Origin: Billgrantia sulfidoxydans
Lineage (GTDB): Bacteria; Pseudomonadota; Gammaproteobacteria; Pseudomonadales; Halomonadaceae
Assembly (NCBI RefSeq): GCF_017868775.1
Contig: NZ_CP053381.1
Span: 1,612,001 to 1,676,000, forward strand
Reading direction: 5' to 3'
DNA length: 64,000 nucleotides
The notes beneath the pieces were generated by a model. The model did no database searches. It worked only from the letters and a program-made list of their open reading frames with translations, and was not told the origin of the DNA. The first letter of the stretch is position 1. Each line of letters starts with the position of its first letter. Below are positions 8,906-18,434 of the stretch, piece by piece. The position numbers and the translations under genes are program-made.

Positions 8906-9385
8906 ATGCGCGTTCTGTTCGTCTGTCTCGGCAATATCTGCCGTTCCCCGACCGCCGAAGGCGTGTTTCGCCGCGAACTCGAGGCGGCCGGGCTGGCCCA
9001 CCGCGTGGAGGTCGATTCGTGCGGCATCGGCGATTGGCACGTGGGCAGGGCGCCGGACCCACGCTCCGCGGATGCCGCTCGCCGGCGCGGCATCGACCTG
9101 AGCGAGCTGCGCGCGCGCCAGCTCGCGGCCGATGATTTCACGCGTTTCGATTACCTCCTGGCCATGGACCACGATAATCTCGCGGCACTGAGGGCGCAGT
9201 GCCCCGGCGGGTGCCGGGCCCACATCGGCCTGTTCCTCGACTTTGCCGGCCATATCGACCGCGCGGTACCCGACCCCTACTACGGCGGCGAGGGTGGCTT
9301 CGAGGAGGTGCTCGACCTGATCGAGTCCGCTTCTCGCGGCCTGGTCGAGGAGATCGCCTCGCGGCTCGAGGGGCAGCGGCCTTGA
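8906..9385 (+). CDS. Low molecular weight protein-tyrosine phosphatase
   Basis: 159-residue cytoplasmic phosphatase. The active-site P-loop CLGNICRS (CX5R(S/T)) is at residues 7-14, and the general-acid aspartate lies in VPDPYYGG near residue 120. Some members (Wzb/Etp) counteract tyrosine autokinases of capsule export, but no kinase is nearby, so the substrate is unknown. A GGAGG ribosome site precedes the ATG. The stop overlaps the murB TTG start. Confidence 0.9.
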   Translation: MRVLFVCLGNICRSPTAEGVFRRELEAAGLAHRVEVDSCGIGDWHVGRAPDPRSADAARRRGIDLSELRARQLAADDFTRFDYLLAMDHDNLAALRAQCPGGCRAHIGLFLDFAGHIDRAVPDPYYGGEGGFEEVLDLIESASRGLVEEIASRLEGQRP

Positions 9386-10389
9386 GCGATACCCTGCTGG
9401 CCGATTACGACCTGAGTTCGGCCAATACCCTGGGGCTGCCGTGCCGCGCCGAGCGCTTCGCTGCGCCGGCGGCGCTCGAGCCGCTGCGCCGCTGGCTGCG
9501 CCTGGCGAGTGCCCGGGCGTGGCCGCTGACCGTGTTGGGCGGTGGCAGCAACCTGATCCTGCCCGAGCGGTTGCCGGGGTTGGTGCTTCAGCCGGCGCTG
9601 CGCTACTGGTGGCTGGAGCGTCGAGGTGACAACGTGCTGGTGCACGTCGGGGCGGGGGTCGAGTGGCATCCGCTGGTCATGGCGCTGGCCGGCCGTGAGC
9701 TGTGGGGAACCGAGAATCTGGCGCTGATTCCGGGCTCCTGCGGTGCCGCACCGATCCAGAACATCGGCGCCTACGGTGTCGAGCTGTGTGAAGTGCTCGA
9801 AGCGGTCGACGTCATGTTCGTCGAGGATGGCCGTTGCGCGCGGCTGACGGTGGAGGAGTGCGCCTTCGGCTATCGCGACAGCATCTTCAAGGGCGAACTG
9901 GAGAGCAAGGCGATCGTCACCGGGCTGACCCTGCGCCTCTCCCGCGAGCCTCAGCCGCGCCTAGGCTATGGCGATCTGGCCCAGCGGGTAGGCAGACACC
10001 CCGGGCCGCTCGAGGTGGCCGAGGCAGTTTGCGCCATTCGGCGCGAGAAGCTCCCCGATCCCGCTGTGCTGGGAAACGCCGGCAGCTTCTTCAAGAACCC
10101 CATCGTCGAGCGCAAGCAAGCCGCTCAGCTGTTGGCAACATGGCCCGACATGCCGCTCTTCGAATTGCCGGATGGGCGCGCCAAGCTGGCCGCCGGCTGG
10201 CTGATCGACCGCTGTGGTCTCAAGGGGTGGCGGGCCGGCCACTTCGGTGTCCACGAGCGTCAGGCGCTAGTGCTGGTGCACTTCGGCGGCGGTAGTGCCG
10301 GCGAGCTGCTGGCGGTTGCCGAGCGCATCGTCGAGCGGGTCCAGGCCCGCTTCGGCGTCTCGCTCGAGCGCGAGCCCCGGCTGGCCTGA
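9382..10389 (+). CDS. murB: UDP-N-acetylmuramate dehydrogenase MurB
   Basis: 335-residue FAD enzyme that reduces UDP-GlcNAc-enolpyruvate to UDP-MurNAc in peptidoglycan synthesis. FAD-binding features VLGGGSNLI and IPGSCGAAPIQNIGAYGVEL come first; the catalytic regions YRDSIFK and GNAGSFFKNP (proton-donor Ser) follow, ending in LEREPRLA. Length and YRDSIFK fit type I MurB (E. coli-like). The TTG at 9382 is chosen because it gives the normal N-terminus SDTLLADYDLSSANTLG and overlaps the previous stop; the frame stays open farther upstream but only as shadow of the phosphatase gene. Confidence 0.93.
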   Translation: MSDTLLADYDLSSANTLGLPCRAERFAAPAALEPLRRWLRLASARAWPLTVLGGGSNLILPERLPGLVLQPALRYWWLERRGDNVLVHVGAGVEWHPLVMALAGRELWGTENLALIPGSCGAAPIQNIGAYGVELCEVLEAVDVMFVEDGRCARLTVEECAFGYRDSIFKGELESKAIVTGLTLRLSREPQPRLGYGDLAQRVGRHPGPLEVAEAVCAIRREKLPDPAVLGNAGSFFKNPIVERKQAAQLLATWPDMPLFELPDGRAKLAAGWLIDRCGLKGWRAGHFGVHERQALVLVHFGGGSAGELLAVAERIVERVQARFGVSLEREPRLA

Positions 10390-10421
10390 GCGCACGTCGC
10401 CATCTGAATGGCTCCGTATGA

Positions 10422-10456
10422 AAATGGCCCGCGCAGGTGAACTGCGCGGGCCATTT
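10422..10456. terminator. Strong bidirectional terminator between murB and rne
   Basis: A perfect 15 bp stem (AAATGGCCCGCGCAG and its complement) with a 5-nt loop is flanked by A and T tracts on both sides. It lies between the convergent murB and rne stops and can serve both strands. Confidence 0.85.
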
Positions 10457-10475
10457 GGCCTGGGCCGGGGCTGGA

Positions 10476-13400
10476 TCAGCCCTGGCTGCCTTTCTGCCCC
10501 TCTTGCTCGCGACGGCGAATTTCGCGCGGATCGTTATGCGCGCGGCGCCGACGCCGTGAGGCCGCCTGCGATTGGGCCGGTTCCGCCGGTTCGCCGCTCG
10601 TCTCGGGCTTCTTGGCCTCCGTTCCGGACTGTTCCGGCTTGGGCGTCTCGGTCTTCGCCGCCTCGGCGGGCGTCTCCGCCGGCTTGGGCGCGTCGGCCTT
10701 GGGCGTCTCGGCCTTGGGCGTCTCGGCCTTCGCCGTCTCGACGGGCGTCTCCACCGGCTTGGGCGCATCGGCCTTGGGCGTCTCGGCAGGCTTCTCCGCC
10801 GGCTTGGGCGCATCGGCCTTGGGCGTCTCGGCAGGCTTCTCCGCCGGCTTGGGCGCGTCGGCCTTGGGCGTCTCGTCCTTGGGCTGGTTGGCCTTGGCCG
10901 GCTCGGCAGGCTTCTCCACCGGCTTGGGTGCATCGGCCTTGGGCTGCTCGGCCTTCGCCGGCTCGGCGGGCGTCTCCACCGGCTTGGGTGCATCGGCCTT
11001 GGGCTGCTCGGCCTTGGCCGGCTCGACGGGCGTCTCCGCCGGCTTGGGCGCATCGGCCTTGGGCTGCTCGGCCTTGGCCGGCTCGGCGGGCGTCTCCACC
11101 GGCTTGGGTGCATCGGCCTTGGGCGTCTCGGCCTTCGCCGGCTCGGCGGGCGTCTCCATCGGCTTGGGTGCATCGGCCTTGGGCGTCTCGGCCTTCACCG
11201 GCTCGGCGGGCTTCTCCACCGGCTTGGGCGCATCGGCCTTGGGCGTCTCGGCCTTCGCTGGCTCGGTGGGCGTCGGCTGCGGCCTGGACGCTTCGCCTCT
11301 GGCCTGCTCAGGCTTCCCTTCGGGCTTGGCTTGCGACTTCGGCTGCTCGGCCTTCACTCCTTCGACGGGGGCCTGCTCCGACGGCTCGCTCTTGCTTGGT
11401 TCGGCCTGCTCGCCCGCTTGCAGGCGCTTCTGCTCGGCCTCGGCCTGCGGGTTGATGGCGTGCTGGCGCGAGCGGTTGCGCGGGTTGTTGCGCGTGCGCT
11501 TGGGCTTGCCATCGTCCGTCTTGGCGGGCTCGACCGCTGACTCGACGGGCTTCTCCTGAGGTTCGGCCTTCTGACGGCGGGGTGCCTCGTCACGGCTGCG
11601 GGGCTTGTTGCCCTGGCGACCCTCTTCGCCAGCCTGGGACCTGTCGGCACGGGCCTGGTTGCGGCCGCGGCCGCTACGGCCTTCCCCGCGGCCGGCAGCA
11701 GCGTCCTGGCGTGCCTCCTGGCGGGAGTCACTGCGGGCACTCTCCTGCTGGCGAGCCTGGCCGCGTTGGCTACGACCGTCGTCCTGGGCGTCGCTGCGCG
11801 AACGCCGCCGCTGGCGACCGTTGCGCTCGCCACGCTCTTCGTCGCCGCTACGGGCCGGCGATGACGCGGTCGGCTTGCGGGTTTCGGTCGGCGTGGCGGT
11901 ATCGCTCTCGGTACCGCCGAGCAGCTTGCTGACGCCTTTGAGCAGCCGGCCGAGCACGCCGGCGGCGGGAGCGGCAGCGGCAGCGGCAGCCGGAGGAGCG
12001 GGCGGCGGCGGGGCTTGCTCCTGTTGCAGGGAGGCCGGCGCCGGCTCGTTGTGGATCACCGTCTTGACCGCCGCCTCGGTGCGGGCGACCGGCTTGGCGA
12101 TGCTCATGTCCGGCTCCTTGCCGATCTCGGTATGCACCGAGAGCTCGAAGCTGGACTTGTCCTGGTCGCCTTCCTCCTCGATATGGTCGTCACGCAGGCG
12201 CTGCACGTCGTAGTGCGGCGTGTCCATGTCGGGGTTGGGCAGCACCAGAACGCGCACGCCCTGGCGCTTCTCGATATCGGCGAGCACCGCACGCTTCTCG
12301 TTGAGCAGGTAGGTGGCCACCGGCACCGGCAGAATGGCGCGGATCTGGGCGCTGCGCTCCTTCATCGCCTCCTCTTCGATCAGGCGCATGATCGACAGCG
12401 ACAGCGAGCGTACGTCGCGGATGGTGCCCTGGCCGTTGCAGCGCGGGCAGACCACGCCGCTGGTCTCGCCGAGAGAGGGGCGCAGCCGCTGGCGCGACAT
12501 CTCCATCAGGCCGAAGCGCGAGATGCGGCCGATCTGGACCCGGGCGCGATCGAGCTTGAGCGCGTCGCGCATGCGGTTCTCGACCTCGCGCTGGTTGCGC
12601 GCCGGGCTCATGTCGATGAAGTCGATCACCACCAGGCCGCCGATGTCGCGCAGGCGCAGCTGGCGAGCTATCTCGTCGGCCGCCTCGAGGTTGGTCTGAA
12701 GCGCGGTCTCCTCGATGTCGCTGCCACGGGTGGCGCGCGCCGAGTTGATGTCGATGGAGACCAGGGCCTCGGTGTGGTCGATAACGATGGAACCGCCGGA
12801 GGGCAGCTTCACTTCGCGCTCGTAGGCAGTCTCGATCTGGGATTCGATCTGGAAGCGCGAGAACAGCGGGACTTCGTCGGCGTAGAGCTTGATCTTCTGC
12901 TGGTACGAGGGCATGACCTGGCGAATGAAGGCCAGGGCGCGCTGGTGTACCGTCGGATCATCGATGAGAACCTCGCCGATGTCCTGACGCAGGTAGTCGC
13001 GCATGGCGCGGATGATGACGTCCGACTCGCGGTAGATCAGGAACGGCGCGGGGCGCTTGCCGGCCTCCTCGGTGATCGACTCCCATACCTGCACGAGGTA
13101 GTTGAGGTCCCACTGCAGCTCCTCGCTGCTGCGACCGATGCCGGCGGTGCGCACGATCACGCCCATCTTCTCCGGCACGGTGAGCTGGCCCATCGCCTCC
13201 TTGAGCTGGGTGCGTTCGTCGCCCTCGATGCGTCGAGAGATACCGCCGGCACGGGGGTTGTTGGGCATCAGCACGAGGAAGCGGCCGGCCAGGCTGATGA
13301 AGGTGGTCAGCGCTGCCCCCTTGTTGCCGCGCTCCTCCTTGTCGACCTGAACGATGACTTCCTGGCCTTCCTTGAGCACCTCCTTGATGCTGGGGCGTCC

Positions 13401-13649
13401 CGACGTCTCCTTCAGGAAGTACTCGCGGGAGATCTCCTTGAGCGGGAGGAAGCCGTGACGATCGGCCCCGAAGTCGACGAAGGCGGCTTCGAGGGAGGGC
13501 TCGACGCGGGTGATCTTGCCGCGATAGATATTGGCTTTCTTTTGCTCCCTGGCACCCGATTCGATGTCCAGGTCGTATAGGCGTTGTCCATCTACCAGCG
13601 CGACGCGCAGCTCTTCGGGCTGGGTCGCATTGATGAGCATCCGTTTCAT
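10476..13649 (-). CDS. rne: Ribonuclease E
   Basis: 1057-residue essential endoribonuclease and degradosome scaffold. The N-terminal half is canonical: S1 RNA-binding domain (about 35-120), catalytic metal-binding aspartates in VSIDIN (D300) and VVIDFID (D343), and the zinc-link CPRC (401-404). An amphipathic membrane-anchor-like helix follows ([16 protein letters not shown], about 564-579), then an Arg-rich disordered segment (about 600-690). The tail contains ten PKADAPKP repeats (about 803-1001) and ends in [20 protein letters not shown]. The ATG at 13649 ([13 protein letters not shown]) is the family start; a second ATG lies 12 bp upstream. RhlB, a known RNase E partner in E. coli, is also in this window. 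Confidence 0.95.
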   Translation of the reverse strand: MKRMLINATQPEELRVALVDGQRLYDLDIESGAREQKKANIYRGKITRVEPSLEAAFVDFGADRHGFLPLKEISREYFLKETSGRPSIKEVLKEGQEVIVQVDKEERGNKGAALTTFISLAGRFLVLMPNNPRAGGISRRIEGDERTQLKEAMGQLTVPEKMGVIVRTAGIGRSSEELQWDLNYLVQVWESITEEAGKRPAPFLIYRESDVIIRAMRDYLRQDIGEVLIDDPTVHQRALAFIRQVMPSYQQKIKLYADEVPLFSRFQIESQIETAYEREVKLPSGGSIVIDHTEALVSIDINSARATRGSDIEETALQTNLEAADEIARQLRLRDIGGLVVIDFIDMSPARNQREVENRMRDALKLDRARVQIGRISRFGLMEMSRQRLRPSLGETSGVVCPRCNGQGTIRDVRSLSLSIMRLIEEEAMKERSAQIRAILPVPVATYLLNEKRAVLADIEKRQGVRVLVLPNPDMDTPHYDVQRLRDDHIEEEGDQDKSSFELSVHTEIGKEPDMSIAKPVARTEAAVKTVIHNEPAPASLQQEQAPPPPAPPAAAAAAAPAAGVLGRLLKGVSKLLGGTESDTATPTETRKPTASSPARSGDEERGERNGRQRRRSRSDAQDDGRSQRGQARQQESARSDSRQEARQDAAAGRGEGRSGRGRNQARADRSQAGEEGRQGNKPRSRDEAPRRQKAEPQEKPVESAVEPAKTDDGKPKRTRNNPRNRSRQHAINPQAEAEQKRLQAGEQAEPSKSEPSEQAPVEGVKAEQPKSQAKPEGKPEQARGEASRPQPTPTEPAKAETPKADAPKPVEKPAEPVKAETPKADAPKPMETPAEPAKAETPKADAPKPVETPAEPAKAEQPKADAPKPAETPVEPAKAEQPKADAPKPVETPAEPAKAEQPKADAPKPVEKPAEPAKANQPKDETPKADAPKPAEKPAETPKADAPKPAEKPAETPKADAPKPVETPVETAKAETPKAETPKADAPKPAETPAEAAKTETPKPEQSGTEAKKPETSGEPAEPAQSQAASRRRRRAHNDPREIRRREQEGQKGSQG
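10647..11243 (-). repeat. Ten-copy tandem repeat in the RNase E C-terminal tail
   Basis: The coding strand holds ten copies of a unit encoding PKADAPKP plus a spacer. Units 1-5 are 60 bp (20 residues), units 7 and 8 are 45 bp, and units 6, 9 and 10 are about 75 bp. Copies differ by a few codons (V, M or A after PKADAPKP; T or K three residues later). The repeat explains the long open frames on the opposite strand here. Confidence 0.95.
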
Positions 13650-14113
13650 GTTGTCTCGCAAACTGGACGCGCCGGTAGGCTTCGAAGAAGGCGAACCTCT
13701 GGGTGCTGCGTGCTTGTGCTCAGCGCATGTCGCGGATGCGCAGTGGCGCCCGATCGTACCGGTACCCGAAGCGGGCCCGGCACGACATGATCATGTTGAG
13801 TACGTGGCGGAGGCAGGACATGTCTCGGTGGGGCTTCTCCCATCCGGCCCTGCGGTCACCGCCAGACACCTGGCATTCATCGATTCGCCAACGCCGGCCA
13901 CCGGCACGATGTGGAACGATTCCCGTGGCCACCGCTCGCCTGTGTCGCGAGTCGGGTCCGGGCGTGGCGTCACTGCTTGTCTTCTTTACTTGCTGCTATC
14001 ACTCGTCGGCGGCGGGACCTGCGGTAAGGGAGTCGTCGCCGCCCGATTTCGTCGCTCCGGCCTGCGTGTCTGTCGTGCAGGCGCCATGGGACCGAAGGGA
14101 TCCATCCGAGCGA
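13650..14113 (-). promoter_or_regulatory. Long 5' untranslated leader of rne
   Basis: From the predicted transcription start to the rne ATG is about 463 nt with no convincing gene on either strand. In E. coli the rne mRNA has a 361-nt leader through which RNase E limits its own synthesis; this leader is of similar scale. Function here is inferred from length and position; I did not identify the E. coli hairpins by sequence. Confidence 0.55.
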
Positions 14114-14119
14114 GCTGGC

Positions 14120-14148
14120 AATATAGCAGTATTGCCCAGGCGCAGCAA
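14120..14148 (-). promoter_or_regulatory. rne: Predicted sigma70 promoter of rne
   Basis: Read on the minus strand: -35 TTGCTG (14148-14143), exactly 17 bp spacer, -10 TATATT (14125-14120). It is the best promoter-like match in the rluC-rne divergent region and points toward rne. Confidence 0.6.
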
Positions 14149-14213
14149 TTGGCGCAGTGCATCGACGAGTGCGTTAGAATGCTGCCTCACAACAGATTTT
14201 CAGCAGGAGAGTC

Positions 14214-15161
14214 ATGGCCGAGGGTCGCGACGTACAGTGGGTGGAAGTGGGCGAGGGCCAGTCGGGCCAGCGGGTCGACAACTTCCTGATAACACGCCTG
14301 AAGGGCGTGCCGCGAACGCTGGTCTACCGCATCGTGCGCAAGGGCGAGGTGCGGGTGAACAAGAAGCGCGTGAAGGCCGACTACCGCCTGCAGGTGGGCG
14401 ACATGGTACGGATCCCGCCGCTCAAGCTGGCCCCGCGCGAGGCCGTCAAGCAGGTCAGCGAAGGGTTGCGCAACCTGCTCGCCGGCAGCGTGCTGGTGGA
14501 GGGGCCAGGCTGGCTGGTGCTCAACAAGCCGGCCGGGCTTCCCGTGCACGGCGGCAGCGGGGTCAAGATCGGCCTGATCGAGGCGCTGCGCCAGGTACGA
14601 GAGGACCTCGACTTCCTCGAGCTGGTCCATCGCCTCGACCGCGACACCTCGGGCTGCCTGCTGCTGGCCAAGTCGCGGCCGGCGCTGCTGACGCTCAACG
14701 AGGCGCTCAAGCGCCACCAGATGGACAAGCGCTATCTGGCGCTGGTGGCGGGGCGCTGGCCGGCGCGCCGCGAGTTCGTCAGCGCGCGTCTCGATCGCTA
14801 CGATGCCGGCAACGGTGAGCGCCGGGTGCGCGTGGATGCCGCCGGCAAGGTGGCGCGTACCCGCTTTGCCGTGCGCGAAGCGCTGCCCAGGGCCACGCTG
14901 ATCGAGGCCGAGCCGGTCACCGGGCGCACGCATCAGATTCGCGTGCATGCCGCCCATGCCGGTCATCCCCTGCTCGGCGACGACAAGTACGGCTCCCGCG
15001 AAGGCGAGGCGCTGGCGCGGCACCTGGGCCTGGCGCGCCTGTTCCTGCACGCCGAGTCGCTGACCTTCCCTGAGCCCGGCAGTGGACGGCCGGTGCAAAT
15101 CCGTGCGCCGTTACCCGACGAGCTCGAGACGGCGCTGGCGCAAGCCCGCGGCAGCCGCTGA
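14214..15161 (+). CDS. rluC: 23S rRNA pseudouridine(955/2504/2580) synthase RluC
   Basis: 315-residue RluA-family enzyme. An N-terminal S4 RNA-binding domain (about 15-75) precedes the catalytic domain with HRLDRDTSG (catalytic Asp in that motif) and the conserved GRTHQIRVHAAH. RluC is favoured over RluD because the gene lies divergent from rne, as in other gammaproteobacteria. An AGGAG ribosome site stands 5 nt before the ATG. It is followed closely by a HAD phosphatase gene, a common arrangement. Confidence 0.93.
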   Translation: MAEGRDVQWVEVGEGQSGQRVDNFLITRLKGVPRTLVYRIVRKGEVRVNKKRVKADYRLQVGDMVRIPPLKLAPREAVKQVSEGLRNLLAGSVLVEGPGWLVLNKPAGLPVHGGSGVKIGLIEALRQVREDLDFLELVHRLDRDTSGCLLLAKSRPALLTLNEALKRHQMDKRYLALVAGRWPARREFVSARLDRYDAGNGERRVRVDAAGKVARTRFAVREALPRATLIEAEPVTGRTHQIRVHAAHAGHPLLGDDKYGSREGEALARHLGLARLFLHAESLTFPEPGSGRPVQIRAPLPDELETALAQARGSR

Positions 15162-15197
15162 GTCCGAGCCGCCATGGGAATCACGACCGGAGCCGCT

Positions 15198-15848
15198 ATG
15201 CGCTATCGACTGGTGATCTTCGACTGGGACGGCACCCTGATGGATTCCGCCGCCCGTATCGTTGCCTGCATGCAGGCGGCGGCCCGCGATGCCGGCTGGG
15301 GGCACCTCGAGGAGGCGGCGGTGCGCGACATCATCGGCCTGGGGCTGCCCGAGGCCATCGACCGGCTGTGCCCGGGCATCGATGCCGAGCGCTTCGAGCT
15401 CCTGCGCAGCCGCTACGCCCATCACTTCGTCGAGGGTAATCGCACGCCGATGCCTTTCTTCGCTGGTGTCGAAGCCGGCATCGCCACGCTGCGTGAGCCG
15501 CGGGCGAGACGCCTGGCGGTGGCCACCGGCAAGAGCCGGCGTGGGCTCGAACGTGTCTTCCGCGAGAGCGGCAGCGGCGGCTGGTTCCATGCTAGCCGCA
15601 CCGCCGACGAGACCCGTTCCAAGCCGCACCCCCAGATGCTCGAGGAGCTGCTGGTCGAGCTCGACGTGCCTGTCGAGGAGGCGGTGATGGTGGGGGATAC
15701 CGAGTACGACATGGAGATGGCTCGCGCCCTGGGGATGGACCGGGTGGCGGTGACCTGGGGGGTCCATGCCCCGGAGCGATTGGCGGCGAGCCGTCCCGTC
15801 TATACTGCCCAGGCGGTAACCGAGCTGTTCGACTGGCTGAACCGATAG
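15198..15848 (+). CDS. HAD-IA family hydrolase (phosphoglycolate phosphatase-like)
   Basis: 216-residue cytoplasmic phosphatase. Motif I DWDGTLMDS is close to the N-terminus, motif II is in VATGKS, motif III lysine in SKPHPQ, and motif IV in MVGDTEYDMEMA; the cap domain lies between. The substrate cannot be read from sequence. The ATG at 15198 is preferred because GGAG stands 8 nt ahead; an ATG 24 bp upstream (15174) is possible. Probably cotranscribed with rluC (gap 36 bp). Confidence 0.88.
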   Translation: MRYRLVIFDWDGTLMDSAARIVACMQAAARDAGWGHLEEAAVRDIIGLGLPEAIDRLCPGIDAERFELLRSRYAHHFVEGNRTPMPFFAGVEAGIATLREPRARRLAVATGKSRRGLERVFRESGSGGWFHASRTADETRSKPHPQMLEELLVELDVPVEEAVMVGDTEYDMEMARALGMDRVAVTWGVHAPERLAASRPVYTAQAVTELFDWLNR

Positions 15849-15871
15849 CAGGCGAGAGGGAAGACGACCCG

Positions 15872-16975
15872 ATGAGCGATGACAAGCGTCAGGATGAGGG
15901 CAGGCATGATCGCGACGAAGATCGCTGGACCCAAGGGCCGGAGTTGACGCCTGAGCAGGCGCGTCGCGAGCGACAGGCGGGGAGCGAGGAGCCGGTGCCG
16001 CCGGCGGAGAGCGCCGAAGCGCTGCGGGAGCGTCAGCGACTGGCGCAGCTGGAGATGCTCGACCGCTGGGTCGACGGGGTGTTGGTCGAGCAGCGCCGCT
16101 CGCGGCGCTGGAAGCTGTTCTTCCGCTTCTTCTTCATCGTGCTGATCCTGGCATCGTTGGCCGCTATCTTCTATGGCGTGTTCGGGGACCCGACGTCGGA
16201 GCCGGAGCGACAGCACCTGGGGGTGGTCAAGGTGGAGGGTGTGATCGACAGCGAGTCGCCGGCCAGCGCAGAGCGCATCATCGAGGGCCTCAATCGGGCC
16301 TGGGACTCGCCCAATGCCGCCGCCGTGGTGCTGCACATCAACAGCCCCGGGGGCAGTCCGGTGCAGTCCCAGCGTGTCTACAACGAGATCCTGCGCCTGC
16401 GCGAGGAGGGCGACAAACCGATCATCGCCGTCATCGAGGACGTCGGCGCCAGCGGTGCGTACTACATGGCAGCGGCGGCCGACGAGATCGTGGCGGCCCC
16501 GGCCAGCCTGGTGGGGTCGATCGGTGTGATCTTTGCCAGTTTCGGCTTCGAGGAGGCGATCGAGCGCCTCGGCATCGAGCGGCGCATCTACGTCAGCGGC
16601 GAGAACAAGGACTTCCTCGATCCTTTCTCCGAGGTGGATCCGGAGGTGCGCGACTTCTGGCAGGGGGTCATGGATATTACCCATGGCCAGTTCATCGAGG
16701 CCGTGCGCCAGGGGCGCGGTGAGCGCCTGGTCGAGGACGAGCGGCTCTTCAGCGGCCTGGTCTGGAGCGGGCAGCAGGCCCTGGAGCTGGGGCTGATCGA
16801 CGGCATCAGCAGCCTCGATGCCCTGAGCCGCGAGCTGTTCGGCGAGCTTCGATTGCACAATTACACGCCGCGACTGGATCCCTTCGAGCGCCTGAGCCGC
16901 CAGTTCGGGCGGGTCGCTGCCGAGTGGGCGGGGCTGCCCTCCAGCCGCGCGCCGGTACGCTATCAGTTGCCTTGA
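15872..16975 (+). CDS. sppA: S49 family signal peptide peptidase (SppA-type, short form)
   Basis: 367-residue inner-membrane serine protease that degrades cleaved signal peptides. A charged cytoplasmic N-terminus (1-85) is followed by one membrane helix (about 86-108, FRFFFIVLILASLAAIFYGVF) and a periplasmic S49 domain with HINSPGGSPV and the catalytic serine in DVGASGAYYM; the lysine of the Ser-Lys dyad should lie near PASLVGSIGV and downstream. It is the single-domain form, not the 67 kDa duplicated E. coli SppA. The 3' end overlaps the convergent maf gene by 13 bp. Confidence 0.88.
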   Translation: MSDDKRQDEGRHDRDEDRWTQGPELTPEQARRERQAGSEEPVPPAESAEALRERQRLAQLEMLDRWVDGVLVEQRRSRRWKLFFRFFFIVLILASLAAIFYGVFGDPTSEPERQHLGVVKVEGVIDSESPASAERIIEGLNRAWDSPNAAAVVLHINSPGGSPVQSQRVYNEILRLREEGDKPIIAVIEDVGASGAYYMAAAADEIVAAPASLVGSIGVIFASFGFEEAIERLGIERRIYVSGENKDFLDPFSEVDPEVRDFWQGVMDITHGQFIEAVRQGRGERLVEDERLFSGLVWSGQQALELGLIDGISSLDALSRELFGELRLHNYTPRLDPFERLSRQFGRVAAEWAGLPSSRAPVRYQLP

Positions 16976-17556
16976 GCACCCAACGGGTCGAGGCCCGCTT
17001 CGCGTAGCAGCTGGCACAGCCGAATCAGCGGCAGGCCGATCAGCGTATTGGGGTCGTCGCCCTCGAGCTTCTCGAACAGGGCGATGCCGAGTCCCTCCAT
17101 GCGAAAGCTGCCGGCGCTGTCGAGCGGCTGCTCGCGCTCCACGTAGCGGGCGATCTCCGCGTCGCTGAGCCGGCGAAAGCATGCGTCGTAGCGCTCGTGG
17201 CAGACCCAGTGGCGCGCGTTGCGCGTATCGATAAGCGCCAATCCGGTGAAAAAGGTCACCCGGTGGCCGGAGAAGCGCGCCAGCTGTGCCCGGGCCGTGG
17301 CCTCGTCACCGGGCTTGCCGAGGATGTCGCCGTCGAAGGTGGCGACCTGGTCGGAGCCGATCACCAGGTGGTCGGGATACTCCTCGGCCACCCGGCTGGC
17401 CTTGGCCAGCGCCAGGCGGTGTACCAGGGGCTCGGGTGCTTCGCCGGGGTGCGGTGTCTCGTCGATGTCGGGGCTGGCCCAGGCGTAGGGCAGCCCCAGG
17501 CGGTCGAGGAGTTGGCGGCGCCAGCGGGAGCCGGAAGCGAGAACGAGTCGAGGCAT
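16963..17556 (-). CDS. maf: Maf-family nucleoside triphosphate pyrophosphatase (YceF-like)
   Basis: 197-residue cytoplasmic house-cleaning pyrophosphatase. The N-terminal signature LVLASGSRWRRQLL, the SPDIDE motif, and VIGSDQVATFDGDILGKPG match the Maf/HAM1-like fold. Its position divergent from yceD-rpmF-plsX is that of E. coli yceF, whose product prefers m7GTP; that specificity is inferred from synteny. Transcribed convergently with the sppA-type gene and overlapping its stop. Confidence 0.92.
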   Translation of the reverse strand: MPRLVLASGSRWRRQLLDRLGLPYAWASPDIDETPHPGEAPEPLVHRLALAKASRVAEEYPDHLVIGSDQVATFDGDILGKPGDEATARAQLARFSGHRVTFFTGLALIDTRNARHWVCHERYDACFRRLSDAEIARYVEREQPLDSAGSFRMEGLGIALFEKLEGDDPNTLIGLPLIRLCQLLREAGLDPLGAQGN

Positions 17557-17675
17557 GAAGCCCTCCTGCAGTGCGTGGTAAGAAGAGGCGTTCGGGGGTC
17601 GGGCAGGCGGGTAGTGTAACTTGTTGAGAGGGCGTCTTTGACAGGGGCTGGGGGAGTGCCTATCATTGCGCGCCT

Positions 17676-18203
17676 ATGTTGACCTCACGACTTCCCAACA
17701 GGGTCGAGCCCTATCGGCTCGCCGCTCGTGGCGAAAGCCTCTCCGGCCTGATGGCGCTCGACCAGTTCGAGCGCCTGGCCGAGCAGGTCGGTGCCCAGGC
17801 GGGCGACTGCCAGGTGTGGCTCGATTTCGGCATCGATGCCCAGGGCCGCCGCGAGATTCGCGGTCGCCTCGAGGCCGAGCTGCAGCTGCCTTGCCGGCGC
17901 TGCCTCGAACCCATGGCGCAGCATGTCGAGAGCGAATTCCTGCTGGGCATGGTCTCGAGCGATGCGCTGGCGGCAGAGCTGCCGAGCACCCACGAGCCGG
18001 TGCTGGTGGAAAACGAACAGCTGAACCTGCTGGCGGTGGTCGAGGATGAACTGATCCTCAGCTTGCCCCAGGTGGTTTACCACGACGAGGCGCATTGCCG
18101 CGTCTCGCGCGACCAGCTGAGCAGCGGCGAGGAGGCCGAATCGAGCGAGCCGACTCCCGCGAGTCCTTTCGAGGTGCTGCGTCACCTCAAGGGCAAATCC
18201 TGA
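17676..18203 (+). CDS. yceD: YceD family protein (DUF177, 23S rRNA accumulation protein)
   Basis: 175-residue protein of the YceD/DUF177 family, found upstream of rpmF in most bacteria and linked to 23S rRNA accumulation. A paired-cysteine element CRRC lies in the middle ([13 protein letters not shown]); [13 protein letters not shown] is the conserved C-terminal region. The ATG follows a weak ribosome site. A 31 bp gap leads to rpmF, consistent with one operon through fabF. Confidence 0.92.
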   Translation: MLTSRLPNRVEPYRLAARGESLSGLMALDQFERLAEQVGAQAGDCQVWLDFGIDAQGRREIRGRLEAELQLPCRRCLEPMAQHVESEFLLGMVSSDALAAELPSTHEPVLVENEQLNLLAVVEDELILSLPQVVYHDEAHCRVSRDQLSSGEEAESSEPTPASPFEVLRHLKGKS

Positions 18204-18234
18204 TTGTTTATCGTCTCACTTCGGAGTGACACCC

Positions 18235-18405
18235 ATGGCAGTTCAACAGAATCGTAAGACCCGTTCCAAGCGCGGCATGCGCCGCAGCCATGACGCCCTG
18301 AGTGCGCCGACCCTGTCCCAGGACAAGGAAACCGGTACCACTCACCTGCGCCATCACGTCTCTCCTGACGGTTTCTACCGTGGTCGCAAGGTGGTCGACG
18401 CCTGA
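18235..18405 (+). CDS. rpmF: 50S ribosomal protein L32
   Basis: 56-residue basic ribosomal protein. The N-terminus [20 protein letters not shown] and the [14 protein letters not shown] end are typical of proteobacterial L32. It has no cysteines, so it is the zinc-independent form. The ribosome site CGGAGTG stands 8 nt before the ATG. It sits between yceD and plsX as in E. coli. Confidence 0.98.
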   Translation: MAVQQNRKTRSKRGMRRSHDALSAPTLSQDKETGTTHLRHHVSPDGFYRGRKVVDA

Positions 18406-18434
18406 GTCGACTCGTCGTCGATGACCGTCGGCAC

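Noticed and set aside
12015..13580. 521-codon open frame opposite rne, and others of 300-390 codons opposite its repeat tail
   Set aside because: They mirror rne codon bias and repeats in a GC-rich genome; composition is low-complexity or His/Asp-rich, and there is no family resemblance.
14149..14180. TTGGCG / TAGAAT as an rluC promoter
   Set aside because: The spacer is 20 bp, too long for a confident sigma70 promoter.
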